This document shows positions 10,168 through 18,420 of a stretch of DNA of 64,000 nt, in pieces (positions within the stretch are counted from its first letter, which is position 1; every line of letters begins with the position of its first letter). The stretch is taken from the NCBI RefSeq assembly GCF_000383915.1, contig NZ_KB912942.1, positions 5,172,367 through 5,236,366 of the forward strand, written 5' to 3'. Under the pieces are notes generated by a model. It ran no database searches. It had not been told where the DNA came from and saw nothing but the letters and a program-made list of their open reading frames with translations. Made by a program: the position numbers and the translations under genes. Origin of the DNA: Amycolatopsis benzoatilytica AK 16/65. GTDB lineage: Bacteria; Actinomycetota; Actinomycetes; Mycobacteriales; Pseudonocardiaceae.

Positions 10168-10174
10168 CACCCGC
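10144..10174. terminator. Bidirectional hairpin between convergent genes
   Basis: GCGGGTGT (10144-10151) pairs perfectly with ACACCCGC (10167-10174), and an inner GCC/GGC pair extends the stem. It is followed by TTCTTA. The last 17-bp element of the cluster forms the inner part of this stem. Placed between the ends of the quinone oxidoreductase (+) and acyltransferase (-) genes. Confidence 0.65.
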
Positions 10175-10201
10175 TTCTTAGGTCATGACCAGGCAATTCG
10201 G

Positions 10202-11086
10202 TCAGCGAACCGCCGGGTGAGCCGGTTTGCGCGAGCTGACCAGGATCCGACGGCGCTGCGGCGGAATGCGGACCGTGCCGAGCGCGGAATGGACCGCGGA
10301 CTCTGCCAGGGCGGCCAGGGAATGACGGTCCTCCGCCCTGCCCGGGGCGATCTCCGGACAGACGTGCACTTCGAGAACCAGACCGCGCAACGAGGCGACT
10401 CGGCCCAGCGATGCGATCAAGGACTCCGGGCCGATGAACGCAGGCTGGCTGGTTTCGCGGCCGTCGGCCAGTCGATAACGCAAGGCAATCGGCCGGACCG
10501 GAACGCCGCCGTCGATCGCGGCCTGGAAGGTGGCCGTCGTGAAGCGGCCCGACGCCAGGCCGCACCAAGTCGTGCCCTCGGGAGTGACATTGACGAGCGC
10601 ACCGCCGCGCAGGCTGTCGGCTAGCTCAGTCATCGTGCCCGGCAGGGTGCGCAAACGGTTGCGGTCGAGAAAGATGCTGCCGCCTCGGCGGACGAGCGTT
10701 CCGAGGATCGGCCAGGAGCCGATTTCGATCTTCGCGAGTGCGCGCATCGGGCGCAGCGCGTTGATGGCGATGATGTCCAGCCACGAGATGTGGTTGTTGA
10801 CAACCAGCGCGCCTCGGCCTGCGGGAGCGGCTAGGAAGTCTTCACCGCCGACCACGGACAGCCGAACGCCGAACGCCCGCAGGACCGAGCGGAAGATCCG
10901 GCGCAGCAAGCGATCCCGGCTCTGTCCGCGGACCACGAGCAGAGCCGGCGAAACCAGCAGTGCCGCGAAGACCACCGTCACCGCGGCGGCGTAACGCATG
11001 ACCCGGCGGGGCAGGGCGACGGTAGGCGCGCCTTCGGTAAGGCAACCGTCCCCGCACGGGGACGTTGGCATCCAGGCGTGGCTCAT
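10202..11086 (-). CDS. PlsC-type 1-acyl-glycerol/lyso-lipid acyltransferase (Rv3026c-like)
   Basis: 294 aa. An N-terminal membrane segment (about 31-53) is followed by the acyltransferase motifs: NHISWLD (98-104, the HX4D catalytic pair His99/Asp104), SIFLDRNR (about 137-144) and TPEGTTWCG (168-176). It attaches a fatty acyl chain to a lysolipid at the membrane. The gene overlaps the upstream OlsB-like GNAT by 4 bp (ATGA), and the same pair occurs as Rv3027c-Rv3026c. Because OlsB makes lyso-ornithine lipid and a PlsC homologue (OlsA) completes it, ornithine-lipid synthesis is the likely pathway, but general glycerolipid acylation is possible. Confidence 0.85.
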   Translation of the reverse strand: MSHAWMPTSPCGDGCLTEGAPTVALPRRVMRYAAAVTVVFAALLVSPALLVVRGQSRDRLLRRIFRSVLRAFGVRLSVVGGEDFLAAPAGRGALVVNNHISWLDIIAINALRPMRALAKIEIGSWPILGTLVRRGGSIFLDRNRLRTLPGTMTELADSLRGGALVNVTPEGTTWCGLASGRFTTATFQAAIDGGVPVRPIALRYRLADGRETSQPAFIGPESLIASLGRVASLRGLVLEVHVCPEIAPGRAEDRHSLAALAESAVHSALGTVRIPPQRRRILVSSRKPAHPAVR

Positions 11087-11865
11087 GACTTCACTCCGAG
11101 GAAGAACTTCAAATAGCGCTCGTCGACCTGCTGCAGGTCAAGAAGGACGAAGAAGTCCGCGACACCGAAGTCCGCGTCGAGGGCAGGCGGGCCGCACACC
11201 TTGGCGCCAAGCCGCACATAGCCCTTGATCAGCGGCGGGAGAACTGCCCGGTCCGGGCGTGCGACGCTGCCCGATTCCCAGGGGTGCAGCGGGGAAACGC
11301 GCAGCGAGTCCTCGGCGTGGTGCTTGGTGCGCAAGACGTCCCAGACGCCCGCGGCGTAGCTGCCGCCGCCGGTCAGGGGGACCGACGCGCAGCCGGCCAG
11401 GTAACGGTGACCGGAAAGGAGCATGTAGCGCGCGATTCCTGCCCAGACCAAGCTGACGACGGCACCGCTGCGGTGGTCGGGGTGAACACAGGACCGTCCG
11501 GTCTCGACCAGAGAGGGCCGCAGGTCGGCGAGGGCGGAGAGATCGAATTCGCTGTCCGAATAGAGTTTCCCGGCCTGCGCGGCGCGTTCCGGTGGGAGCA
11601 TCCGGTAACAGCCGACGATCTCGCCGGTGTTGTCGTCGCGGACGACGAGGTGGTCGCAGAATTCGTCGAAGTAGTCGACATCCCGGCCGGGTACCGGGGA
11701 ATGCAGTTCCGCTCCCATCTCCTCGGCGAAAACCCGGTATCGCAGCTTCTGCGCGGCGAGCACTTCGTCGTTCCCGTTGGCGACCAGGAGCGAATACCTC
11801 GGCGCACCCGCGGGAAGGTCGACACCCGCCTGATCAGTACTGACGAGGAGCTGTGACGACGTCAT
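11083..11865 (-). CDS. OlsB-like GNAT N-acyltransferase (Rv3027c-like)
   Basis: 260 aa. This is the OlsB / putative hemolysin acyl-transferase fold (Acetyltransf_5): AQKLRYRVFAEEMGAEL near residue 40, DEFCDHLVVRD, the GCYRMLP strand, then ETGRSCVHPDHRSGAVV and GCASVPLTGGGS. OlsB enzymes transfer a 3-hydroxyacyl group from acyl-ACP to the amino group of ornithine. ATG 11865 is preferred to an upstream TTG at 11871. It is translationally coupled to the PlsC-type gene downstream. Confidence 0.8.
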   Translation of the reverse strand: MTSSQLLVSTDQAGVDLPAGAPRYSLLVANGNDEVLAAQKLRYRVFAEEMGAELHSPVPGRDVDYFDEFCDHLVVRDDNTGEIVGCYRMLPPERAAQAGKLYSDSEFDLSALADLRPSLVETGRSCVHPDHRSGAVVSLVWAGIARYMLLSGHRYLAGCASVPLTGGGSYAAGVWDVLRTKHHAEDSLRVSPLHPWESGSVARPDRAVLPPLIKGYVRLGAKVCGPPALDADFGVADFFVLLDLQQVDERYLKFFLGVKS

Positions 11866-11993
11866 GGTCAAGGTGTACCTGCCGGTAAGCGGCCGCGGAG
11901 AGTGCGAATCGATGACCGGTCAGTGCACGTTGAGTTAATAGCCGGTTCTCAGGTTCTTCTCAGGCACAAGAGCCGTCCCGGGAAACGCGGAAA

Positions 11994-12020
11994 GCCGCCG
12001 CGTGACGGGCACGCGGCGGC
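11994..12020 (-). terminator. etfBA terminator hairpin
   Basis: GCCGCCGCGTG (11994-12004) and CACGCGGCGGC (12010-12020) form a perfect 11-bp stem with a 5-nt loop, just beyond the etfA stop at 12041. It has no U tract, as is usual in actinobacteria. Confidence 0.75.
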
Positions 12021-12040
12021 CTTCCGGGTGAAAGAAAACG

Positions 12041-13000
12041 TCAGCCCTTGCGCTTCTCGACGGCCTCGGTCAGCTGCGGCGCGACGTTGAACAGGTCGCC
12101 CACCACGCCGAAGTCGGCGATCTCGAAGATCGGAGCTTCGGCGTCCTTGTTGACGGCGATGATCGTCTTCGACGTCTGCATGCCGGCGCGGTGCTGGATC
12201 GCACCGGAGATGCCCAGCGCGATGTACAGCTGCGGAGACACCGTCTTGCCGGTCTGGCCGACCTGGAACTGCGCCGGGTAGTAGCCGGAGTCGACGGCCG
12301 CGCGGGATGCGCCGACCGCCGCGCCGAGCGAGTCGGCCAGCTTCTCGACGACGTCGAACTTCTCCGCCGAGCCGACGCCGCGGCCACCGGACACGACGAT
12401 CGACGCCTCGGTCAGTTCCGGACGGTCGCCACCGACGACCGGCTCGACGCCGGTGATCTTGGCGGCCTTGGCCGGGTCCTGCGCCGGGATCTCGACGGTC
12501 TCCTCGGCAGCCGCGCCTTCCGCAGCCTCCGCCTCGACCGCACCGGGACGCACCGACACAACCGGCGCACCCTTGGCAGCCTTGGCCTTCACCGAGAAGG
12601 CACCACCGAAGATCGACTGGTCCACGGAGCCGTCAGCGTTCACGCCGACCGCGTCGTAGAGCAGACCGGAGCCCAGGCGCAGCGCGACTCGCGCGGCAAC
12701 CTCCTTGCCCTCGGCGCTGGCGGCGACGAGCACCGCGGCCGGGGAGACCTGCTCGGCCAGCTTCGCGAGCACGTCGACCTTCGGCGTCACCAGGTAAGCG
12801 CCGGCGTCGTCGCCCTCGGCGACGTACACCTTCGCAGCGCCATAGCCGGCAAGTGCTTCCTTGGCCTTTGCCGCGGAGCCGGTCTGGCCCACCACGACGG
12901 CGGACGGCTCGCCCAGGGCGCGCGCAGCGGTCAGCAACTCGAGCGTGACCTTCTTGACATCACCGTCGACGTGGTCGACGAGGACGAGTACTTCAGCCAT
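12041..13000 (-). CDS. etfA: Electron transfer flavoprotein alpha subunit
   Basis: 319 aa. Forms a heterodimer with EtfB that carries electrons from acyl-CoA and related dehydrogenases to ETF-quinone oxidoreductase. The C-terminal FAD domain is intact: [62 protein letters not shown] and [21 protein letters not shown]. The N-terminal half is the ETF Rossmann-like domain. It starts 28 bp after the etfB stop. Same gene order as Rv3029c-Rv3028c (fixA-fixB). Confidence 0.97.
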   Translation of the reverse strand: MAEVLVLVDHVDGDVKKVTLELLTAARALGEPSAVVVGQTGSAAKAKEALAGYGAAKVYVAEGDDAGAYLVTPKVDVLAKLAEQVSPAAVLVAASAEGKEVAARVALRLGSGLLYDAVGVNADGSVDQSIFGGAFSVKAKAAKGAPVVSVRPGAVEAEAAEGAAAEETVEIPAQDPAKAAKITGVEPVVGGDRPELTEASIVVSGGRGVGSAEKFDVVEKLADSLGAAVGASRAAVDSGYYPAQFQVGQTGKTVSPQLYIALGISGAIQHRAGMQTSKTIIAVNKDAEAPIFEIADFGVVGDLFNVAPQLTEAVEKRKG

Positions 13001-13028
13001 TTTCCGGAATCCTCCTCGAAACCGTGTC

Positions 13029-13814
13029 TCAGATGAGCTTCTGCGCGACCAGGTACTCGGCGACCTTCGAACCGCCGTCGCCCTCGTCCTCGACCTTCTC
13101 GCCCGCGGTGCGCGGCGGCTTCGGCGATGCCTCGACGACGGTCGACCACGCGTTGGCGAGGCCGACCTCGCCCGCGTCGATGCCCAGGTCGGCGATGGTC
13201 AGCGTCTCGACCGGCTTCTTCTTCGCGGCCATGATGCCCTTGAAGGACGGGTAGCGCGGCTCGTTGATCTTCTCGCTCACGCTCACCAGCGCCGGCAGGT
13301 TCGCCTCGAGGTGGGTGATGCCGTCTTCGGTCTCGCGGTCAGCCTTCACGGCGGAGCCTTCGACCGTCAGCTGGCGAACGTAAGTCAGCTGCGGCAGGCC
13401 CAGCAGCTCGGCCAGGATCGCGGGCACCGCGGCACCGCGGCCGTCGGACGCTTCGTTGCCGGCGATGATCAGGTCGTAGCCCTCGACCTTGCCGACAGCG
13501 GCGGCGATGACCTTCGCGGTGGCGATCGCGTCGGAGCCGTGCAGCGCCTCGTCGGACACGTGGATGGCCTTGTCGGCGCCCATGGACAGCGCCTTGCGGA
13601 TCGCGTCGGTGGCGCGGTCCGGGCCGACCGAGATCACGGTGACCTCGCCTTCGCCGGCTTCCTTGATCTTGAGGGCCTCTTCGACAGCCTTCTCGTTGAT
13701 CTCGTCGAGCACGGCGTCGGCGGATTCGCGGTCAAGGGTGTTGTCGGAACCGGAGAGCTTCCGCTCCGAGTAGGTGTCCGGTACCTGCTTGACCAGGACA
13801 ACGATGTTCGTCAT
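13029..13814 (-). CDS. etfB: Electron transfer flavoprotein beta subunit
   Basis: 261 aa. The AMP-binding partner of EtfA. Typical segments are MTNIVVLVKQVPDTYSERKL at the N-terminus, DEINEKAVEEALKIKEAGEGE, the AMP-loop region GYDLIIAGNEASDGRGAAVP and LPQLTYVRQL. ATG 13814 is chosen from this conserved N-terminus and a GAAGAAG ribosome binding site; the frame stays open to 13940 without homology-like sequence. The 244-bp gap to the divergent degV gene holds both promoters; I saw no strong operator there. Confidence 0.97.
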   Translation of the reverse strand: MTNIVVLVKQVPDTYSERKLSGSDNTLDRESADAVLDEINEKAVEEALKIKEAGEGEVTVISVGPDRATDAIRKALSMGADKAIHVSDEALHGSDAIATAKVIAAAVGKVEGYDLIIAGNEASDGRGAAVPAILAELLGLPQLTYVRQLTVEGSAVKADRETEDGITHLEANLPALVSVSEKINEPRYPSFKGIMAAKKKPVETLTIADLGIDAGEVGLANAWSTVVEASPKPPRTAGEKVEDEGDGGSKVAEYLVAQKLI

Positions 13815-14058
13815 GGGTCTTCTTCGACCTCCCGGTTGGGGCCGGCTCTCGGCCGCGGGACAGTGCTCTACTGAGCGGTAGATTAGGGCCAATTCCGCAG
13901 CCGGACCCGTCGAGGTGACCGCATTCACCTGGAAGAGCAATCTATTGGGACCATCGTCCCGGTAACTGAGTCAGTTAGCTCGTCCAGCCAGCCGCTCGCC
14001 CGATCGGAGCAACGGCTGCCTACTCGCAGTAGACCGTCAGGGATTACGCTCGACCACC

Positions 14059-14898
14059 ATGTCCGCGCACATCGCCGTAGTCACCGACTCGACCTCGTGC
14101 TTGCCCGAGCAGCTCGCCGCCCAGTGGCGAATCGGCGTCGTCCAGGTTCAGCTGCACGTCGGAGACCAAACGGACGACGAGCACCGCTTCGATCGGGGCG
14201 AGCTCGTCCAGGCCATGAAGTCCGGCACGACCGTCACGACGTCCCCGCCCGATCCAGGCGCGTTTTTCTGGGCCTACCAGGACGCGGCGTCGGCCGGTGC
14301 GTCGGCGATCGTGAGCCTGCACATCTCCGGACGGCTGTCGCAGACCGTGGAAGCAGCGCGGGAAGCCGCCCAGCAGGTGCGGATCCCGGTCCACATCCTC
14401 GACAGCGGAACGGCCAGCATGAGCCTCGGCTACGCGGCGATCTCGGCAGCGCGCGTCGCGGCTGCCGGCGGACAGCTCGAACGGGTACTGGACGCCGCCG
14501 AACGCCGGGTCCGCAACTCGACCGAGATCATCTACGTCGACACGCTCGAGTACTTGCGGCGATCGGGACGGATCGGCGCGGCCCAGTCGATGCTCGGAAG
14601 CGCGTTCGCGATCAAGCCGCTGCTCACCGTCCGCAATGGCGAGGTGAGCCCTCTCGCCCGGGTTCCAGGCGCCAAGCGGGCGATGAACCGGCTCGTCGAC
14701 CTGGCTGTGAAGGCGGCTGGCGACCAGCAGGTGGACCTCGCGGTAACCCGGTTCGGTTCCGACGAGAGCGAGGTCGTCCGGCGGCTGCGCGAACGGGTGC
14801 CGGGCGCGGGCGAGATCGTGGTGGCCGACGCGAGCACCGTGATCGGCGCCCACGTCGGCCCGGGCGCGCTCAGCATCACGGTGTCGCCGACGAACTGA
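14059..14898 (+). CDS. DegV family fatty-acid-binding protein
   Basis: 279 aa. The family signature VVTDSTSCLPEQLAAQWRI begins at residue 5. Further conserved segments are SGTTVTTSPPDPGAFFWAYQ, IVSLHISGRLSQTVEAAREA, ILDSGTASMSLGYAA and DTLEYLRRSGRIGAAQSMLG. DegV/FakB proteins bind a fatty acid and present it to a FakA-type kinase; no fakA is visible here, so use by another acyl-handling system is possible. A TACGCT box (14045-14050) ends 8 nt before ATG 14059, suggesting a leaderless mRNA. Its 3' end overlaps the convergent membrane-protein gene by 23 bp. Confidence 0.92.
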   Translation: MSAHIAVVTDSTSCLPEQLAAQWRIGVVQVQLHVGDQTDDEHRFDRGELVQAMKSGTTVTTSPPDPGAFFWAYQDAASAGASAIVSLHISGRLSQTVEAAREAAQQVRIPVHILDSGTASMSLGYAAISAARVAAAGGQLERVLDAAERRVRNSTEIIYVDTLEYLRRSGRIGAAQSMLGSAFAIKPLLTVRNGEVSPLARVPGAKRAMNRLVDLAVKAAGDQQVDLAVTRFGSDESEVVRRLRERVPGAGEIVVADASTVIGAHVGPGALSITVSPTN

Positions 14899-15307
14899 CC
14901 TCGGCTCGCCGGCCCGGAATCAGCAGCGCCGCCAGCGGGATCAGCACGGTCACCGCCAGGCCGCCGACGATGAGCACCTGGTCGAGCTGCGGAAACTGCC
15001 CGACATGCCCCACGTGGTAGATCAGATGCGGGACAGCGAACAGCAGGGCCGCGACGGAAACCAGCCTCGCGACGGTTGTGGTGCCCATCACGGCGGCACC
15101 GACGAGCATCGTGCCGAGCGCGAGGCTCAGGCCGCCGAAATCGATGATGAAGTGCACGTTGTAGGGGCCGTCCATGGACACCCAGCCGTGCCGGAAACCG
15201 GGGAAGTCCTGGTAAAACCCCATCGGGTCGAGCAGGGGCCACAGCCCTTGCACCAGGGTGTAGAGACCGAGCAGTGCCAGGAGGATGCGCGTGATCGTCC
15301 GTTGCAT
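14876..15307 (-). CDS. Small four-helix membrane protein of unknown function
   Basis: 143 aa with four predicted transmembrane segments (about 7-27, 49-72, 79-101, 110-131). Between the first two lies a conserved-looking extracytoplasmic loop, MGFYQDFPGFRHGWVSMDGP. I do not recognise the family with certainty; the layout resembles small DUF4345/DoxX-like integral membrane proteins. It overlaps the end of degV in the convergent direction and starts 53 bp from the divergent methyltransferase gene. Confidence 0.75.
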   Translation of the reverse strand: MQRTITRILLALLGLYTLVQGLWPLLDPMGFYQDFPGFRHGWVSMDGPYNVHFIIDFGGLSLALGTMLVGAAVMGTTTVARLVSVAALLFAVPHLIYHVGHVGQFPQLDQVLIVGGLAVTVLIPLAALLIPGRRAEVSSSATP

Positions 15308-15360
15308 GGGGCTGGAACGAGACAGCTGGGCGGAACGTGACAGGCGCTAGGGTCGCGCAG

Positions 15361-16134
15361 GTGACCAACGCAGCCGCCCGGGCCGAGGCACTCCACCTCA
15401 CCGGCGAACGAACCGTCCCCGGCATCCCCGAGGAGAACTACTGGTTCCGACGCCACGAAGCCGCGTACCTCGCCCTCCTGCCCCACTGCGCCGACGCGAC
15501 GGTGCTCGAAGCCGGCTGCGGCGAGGGCTACGGCGCCGGGCTCATCGCCCAGCACGCCGGTCGGGTGCTCGCGCTGGACTACGACGTGCCGACCACTGAA
15601 CATGTCGCGCGCCGGTACCCGGAAGTCTCCGTCGCGCGGGCGAACCTGGCCTACCTGCCGGTGCCCGACGGCGCGGTCGACGTCGTCGCGAACTTCCAGG
15701 TGATCGAACACCTGTGGGATCAACACGGCTTCCTGGCGGAATGCTTCCGGGTGCTGCGCCCGGGCGGGAAGCTGCTGGTCACGACGCCGAACCGGCTCAC
15801 GTTCACGCCGGACAGCGACACGCCGCTCAACCCGTTCCACACCCGCGAACTGGCACCGTCCGAACTGAACGAACTGCTGCGCGCCGCTGGATTCTCCGTG
15901 GCGACGCTGCACGGACTGCACCACGCGGAAACCCTGCGCACGGCTGAGACCAGTTACGGCGGCTCCATTATCGACGCGCAGCTGAACGTGGTCATGGGCT
16001 CCCTTCCCGGGCAGGCGACCTGGCCCGCGGACCTCCTCGCCGACGTCGCCGCGATCCAGGCCAGCGATTTCGCGATCCACGGCGACGACCTCGACGCCAG
16101 CCTGGACCTCGTCGCCGTGGCGGTGCGCCCGTGA
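15361..16134 (+). CDS. SAM-dependent methyltransferase, Rv3030-like (methylglucose polysaccharide locus)
   Basis: 257 aa. Class I methyltransferase: motif I VLEAGCGEGYGAGL, the acidic loop LALDYDVPTT, VANFQVIEHLWD and the post-II VLRPGGKLLVTTPNRL. By gene order and family this corresponds to Rv3030, assigned to methylation of glucose units in mycobacterial 6-O-methylglucose lipopolysaccharide. GTG 15361 is preferred because a TAGGGT box (15348-15353) ends 7 nt before it; GTG 15337 is possible. The stop overlaps the start of the GH57 gene by 4 bp, implying translational coupling. Confidence 0.85.
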   Translation: MTNAAARAEALHLTGERTVPGIPEENYWFRRHEAAYLALLPHCADATVLEAGCGEGYGAGLIAQHAGRVLALDYDVPTTEHVARRYPEVSVARANLAYLPVPDGAVDVVANFQVIEHLWDQHGFLAECFRVLRPGGKLLVTTPNRLTFTPDSDTPLNPFHTRELAPSELNELLRAAGFSVATLHGLHHAETLRTAETSYGGSIIDAQLNVVMGSLPGQATWPADLLADVAAIQASDFAIHGDDLDASLDLVAVAVRP

Positions 16135-17660
16135 GCACCCGGAACCCGGAATACGAAGGAACGTTCTGCCTCGTCCTGCACAGCCACCTGCCGTGGCTAC
16201 CGCATCACGGCAACTGGCCGGTCGGCGAGGAATGGCTGTACCAAGCGTGGACGCATTCGTACCTGCCGGTGGTCGACCTGCTGCGCCGTTTCGCCGCCGA
16301 GGGGCGACGCGACGTGCTGACGCTCGGCATGACGCCGGTCCTCGCAGCGCAGCTCGACGATCCATACGCCATCCGCGCCTGTCACGACTGGATCGGCCAC
16401 TGGCAGCTGCGCTCGCAGCACGCATCGACCCTGTGGCGCGGCGACCCGCTGCTGCGCGACCTCGCTGCGGCCGAGCACCAATCCGCGGTTCACGCCGCCG
16501 AGGAACTGGAAACGCGCTGGCGGCACGGCTTCTCGCCGATCCTGCGGTCGCTTGTGGACAGTGACACGATCGAGCTGATCGGCGGACCGCTAGCGCATCC
16601 GTTCCAGCCCTTGCTGGACCAGCGGGTGCGCCAGTTCGCCCTCCAGGCCGGCCTGGAGGACACCGCGCTGCGCATCGGCCGGGCACCAGAAGGTATTTGG
16701 GCACCTGAATGCGGTTATGCACCGGGAATGGAACGAGACTATCAGGACGCGGGAGTCCGGCGCTTCCTCGTCGACGGGCCTTCACTCCGTGGTGACACTT
16801 CGTCCGCGCATCCTGTCGGGGACTCCGACGTCGTCTGCTTCGGCCGCGATCTCGAGGTCACGTACCGGGTTTGGTCGCCGAAAGCTGGCTATCCAGGCCA
16901 CGCCGCGTACCGGGATTTCCACTCCTGGGCGCACGAGGTCGGCCTGAAGGCGTCCCGCGTCACGGGAAAAACCGTTGAGCCGCAAGATAAAGCACCGTAT
17001 GAGCCGGCGCTGGCCGCAGAGGTTCTCGGCTCGCATGTGAAGGACTTCGTCGAGACAGTCGTCGCCCGGTTGCGCTCGCTCCGTGAACAACGCGGCCGCG
17101 AGTCACTGGTCGTCGCCGCGTATGACACCGAACTGTTCGGCCATTGGTGGCACGAAGGTCCCGCGTGGCTCGAAGGAATCTTGCGCGCCCTGCCCGAAGC
17201 GGGAGTCCGGGTGACCACTCTGCGCGGAGCTCTCGAAGCTGGACACCTCGGGGAACCGGTCGACCTGCCGGCTTCTTCCTGGGGCTCCGGCAAGGACTGG
17301 CGGGTCTGGGACGGCGAACAGGTCGCCGACATGGTGCAGGACAACGCCGCACTCCAAACCCGGCTGCTCGACCTTGTCGATGCGCACGAGGGGACCGCTC
17401 GCGACGCCGTCGCCGACCAGGCAGTCGTGGAAGCGATGATGGCCTTGTCCAGCGACTGGGCCTTCATGGTCACCAAAGACTCCGCCGCCGACTACGCCCG
17501 CCGCCGCGCCCGCGTGCACACCGAGCGATTCGACGCACTGGCCGGCCTGCTCCGCAGCGGGGACCGCGCTCGCGCCCTCGCGCTAGCCGCTGAATACCGT
17601 CGGGCCGACGGCCCGTTCGGCCACCTGGACGCGCGCGCCCTGCGCCGTCCTCCCGCATGA
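16131..17660 (+). CDS. GH57 1,4-alpha-glucan branching enzyme, Rv3031-like
   Basis: 509 aa. The protein opens with the GH57 first motif FCLVLHSHLPWLPHHGNWPVGEEW. Further on are GRAPEGIWAPECGYAPGMERDY (carrying the expected catalytic Glu in the WAPECGY motif), RVWSPKAGYPGHAAYRDFHSW, then YDTELFGHWWHEGPAWLEG (catalytic Asp region), and a C-terminal helical DUF1957-type domain. Rv3031 is the proposed branching enzyme for the methylglucose polysaccharide; a role in glycogen branching cannot be excluded. GTG 16131 overlaps the preceding methyltransferase stop (GTGA). Confidence 0.92.
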   Translation: MSTRNPEYEGTFCLVLHSHLPWLPHHGNWPVGEEWLYQAWTHSYLPVVDLLRRFAAEGRRDVLTLGMTPVLAAQLDDPYAIRACHDWIGHWQLRSQHASTLWRGDPLLRDLAAAEHQSAVHAAEELETRWRHGFSPILRSLVDSDTIELIGGPLAHPFQPLLDQRVRQFALQAGLEDTALRIGRAPEGIWAPECGYAPGMERDYQDAGVRRFLVDGPSLRGDTSSAHPVGDSDVVCFGRDLEVTYRVWSPKAGYPGHAAYRDFHSWAHEVGLKASRVTGKTVEPQDKAPYEPALAAEVLGSHVKDFVETVVARLRSLREQRGRESLVVAAYDTELFGHWWHEGPAWLEGILRALPEAGVRVTTLRGALEAGHLGEPVDLPASSWGSGKDWRVWDGEQVADMVQDNAALQTRLLDLVDAHEGTARDAVADQAVVEAMMALSSDWAFMVTKDSAADYARRRARVHTERFDALAGLLRSGDRARALALAAEYRRADGPFGHLDARALRRPPA

Positions 17661-17677
17661 CAAGCGAAGGGACCTCA

Positions 17678-18169
17678 ATGGGAATCCGCGAATTGCCGCT
17701 CAAGACCCTGTCCGGCGAAGGCACCACCCTCGACGGGCCGCTGGCCGGCAAAGCGCTGCTAGTGGTGAACGTGGCGTCGAAGTGCGGGCTGACTCCGCAG
17801 TACACCGGCCTTGAGCGGCTTCAGGAACGATTCGGCGACAAAGGTTTCTCGGTCGTCGGGTTCCCGTGCAACCAGTTCGCGGGCCAGGAGCCGGGCACAG
17901 CGGAAGAGATCCAGACGTTCTGCTCCACGACGTACGGGGTGTCCTTCCCGCTGTTCGAGAAGATCGAGGTGAACGGCGAGGGCCGGCACCCGCTCTACGC
18001 GAGCCTCACCGAAACTGCCGACGCCGAGGGCGAGGCGGGCGACGTGCAGTGGAACTTCGAGAAGTTTCTGATCAGCCCGAACGGCGAGGTCCTCGGCCGG
18101 TTCCGTCCGCGGACCGAACCGGAAGACGACACCATCGTGTCCGCGATCGAGGCGGCCCTTCCGGCCTGA
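17678..18169 (+). CDS. Glutathione peroxidase-family thiol peroxidase
   Basis: 163 aa, full length for the family. The peroxidatic Cys36 is in NVASKCGLTPQY (Cys, not selenocysteine), followed by GFPCNQFAGQEPG (Gln66) and WNFEKFLI (Trp125, Asn126), completing the catalytic set. Cys64 and Cys82 are candidate resolving cysteines, so thioredoxin rather than glutathione is the expected reductant in an actinomycete. ATG 17678 has an AAGGGA motif 7 nt upstream; an ATG at 17657 overlaps the GH57 stop. It sits in the methylglucose operon but its chemistry is unrelated, so co-transcription is probably incidental. Confidence 0.92.
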   Translation: MGIRELPLKTLSGEGTTLDGPLAGKALLVVNVASKCGLTPQYTGLERLQERFGDKGFSVVGFPCNQFAGQEPGTAEEIQTFCSTTYGVSFPLFEKIEVNGEGRHPLYASLTETADAEGEAGDVQWNFEKFLISPNGEVLGRFRPRTEPEDDTIVSAIEAALPA

Positions 18170-18180
18170 GTTCCGGTTCC

Positions 18181-18214
18181 GCTCTCCGGCCCGCGTCGAA
18201 CGCGGCCGGAGAGC
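18181..18214 (+). terminator. Hairpin after the methylglucose/GPx operon
   Basis: GCTCTCCGGCC (18181-18191) and GGCCGGAGAGC (18204-18214) make a perfect 11-bp stem with a 12-nt loop, 12 bp after the peroxidase stop. Confidence 0.8.
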
Positions 18215-18216
18215 AT

Positions 18217-18412
18217 TCGCCGTTCAGCGGCGATACGGTTCGTGACCGCCTGCGGCGAGCGCGGCACCAGAAGCAGCCGGCGGTCGCCGCGGGTCCGTCT
18301 CCAGCTGCCGCGCAGTCGTCGCTGTTTACTGGCGAATCCACCGCCATGAACGCCGGACCGGCCTCCTCCGCCGCACCGGATGTCTCGTGACAGTCTCGCC
18401 ATCCAGCGGCTA
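18217..18412. repeat. Cluster of three 17-bp palindromic elements
   Basis: The gap 18170-18420 between convergent genes carries TCGCCGTTCAGCGGCGA (18217), TCGCTGTTTACTGGCGA (18319) and TCGCCATCCAGCGGCTA (18396). The first is identical to the copy at 10024 and starts 2 bp after the terminator stem. Confidence 0.8.
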
Positions 18413-18420
18413 ATCGCAGG

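Noticed and set aside
15127..16785. 552-codon minus-strand frame opposite the methyltransferase and GH57 genes
   Set aside because: Antisense shadow of two recognised genes, Arg-rich and without domain signatures.
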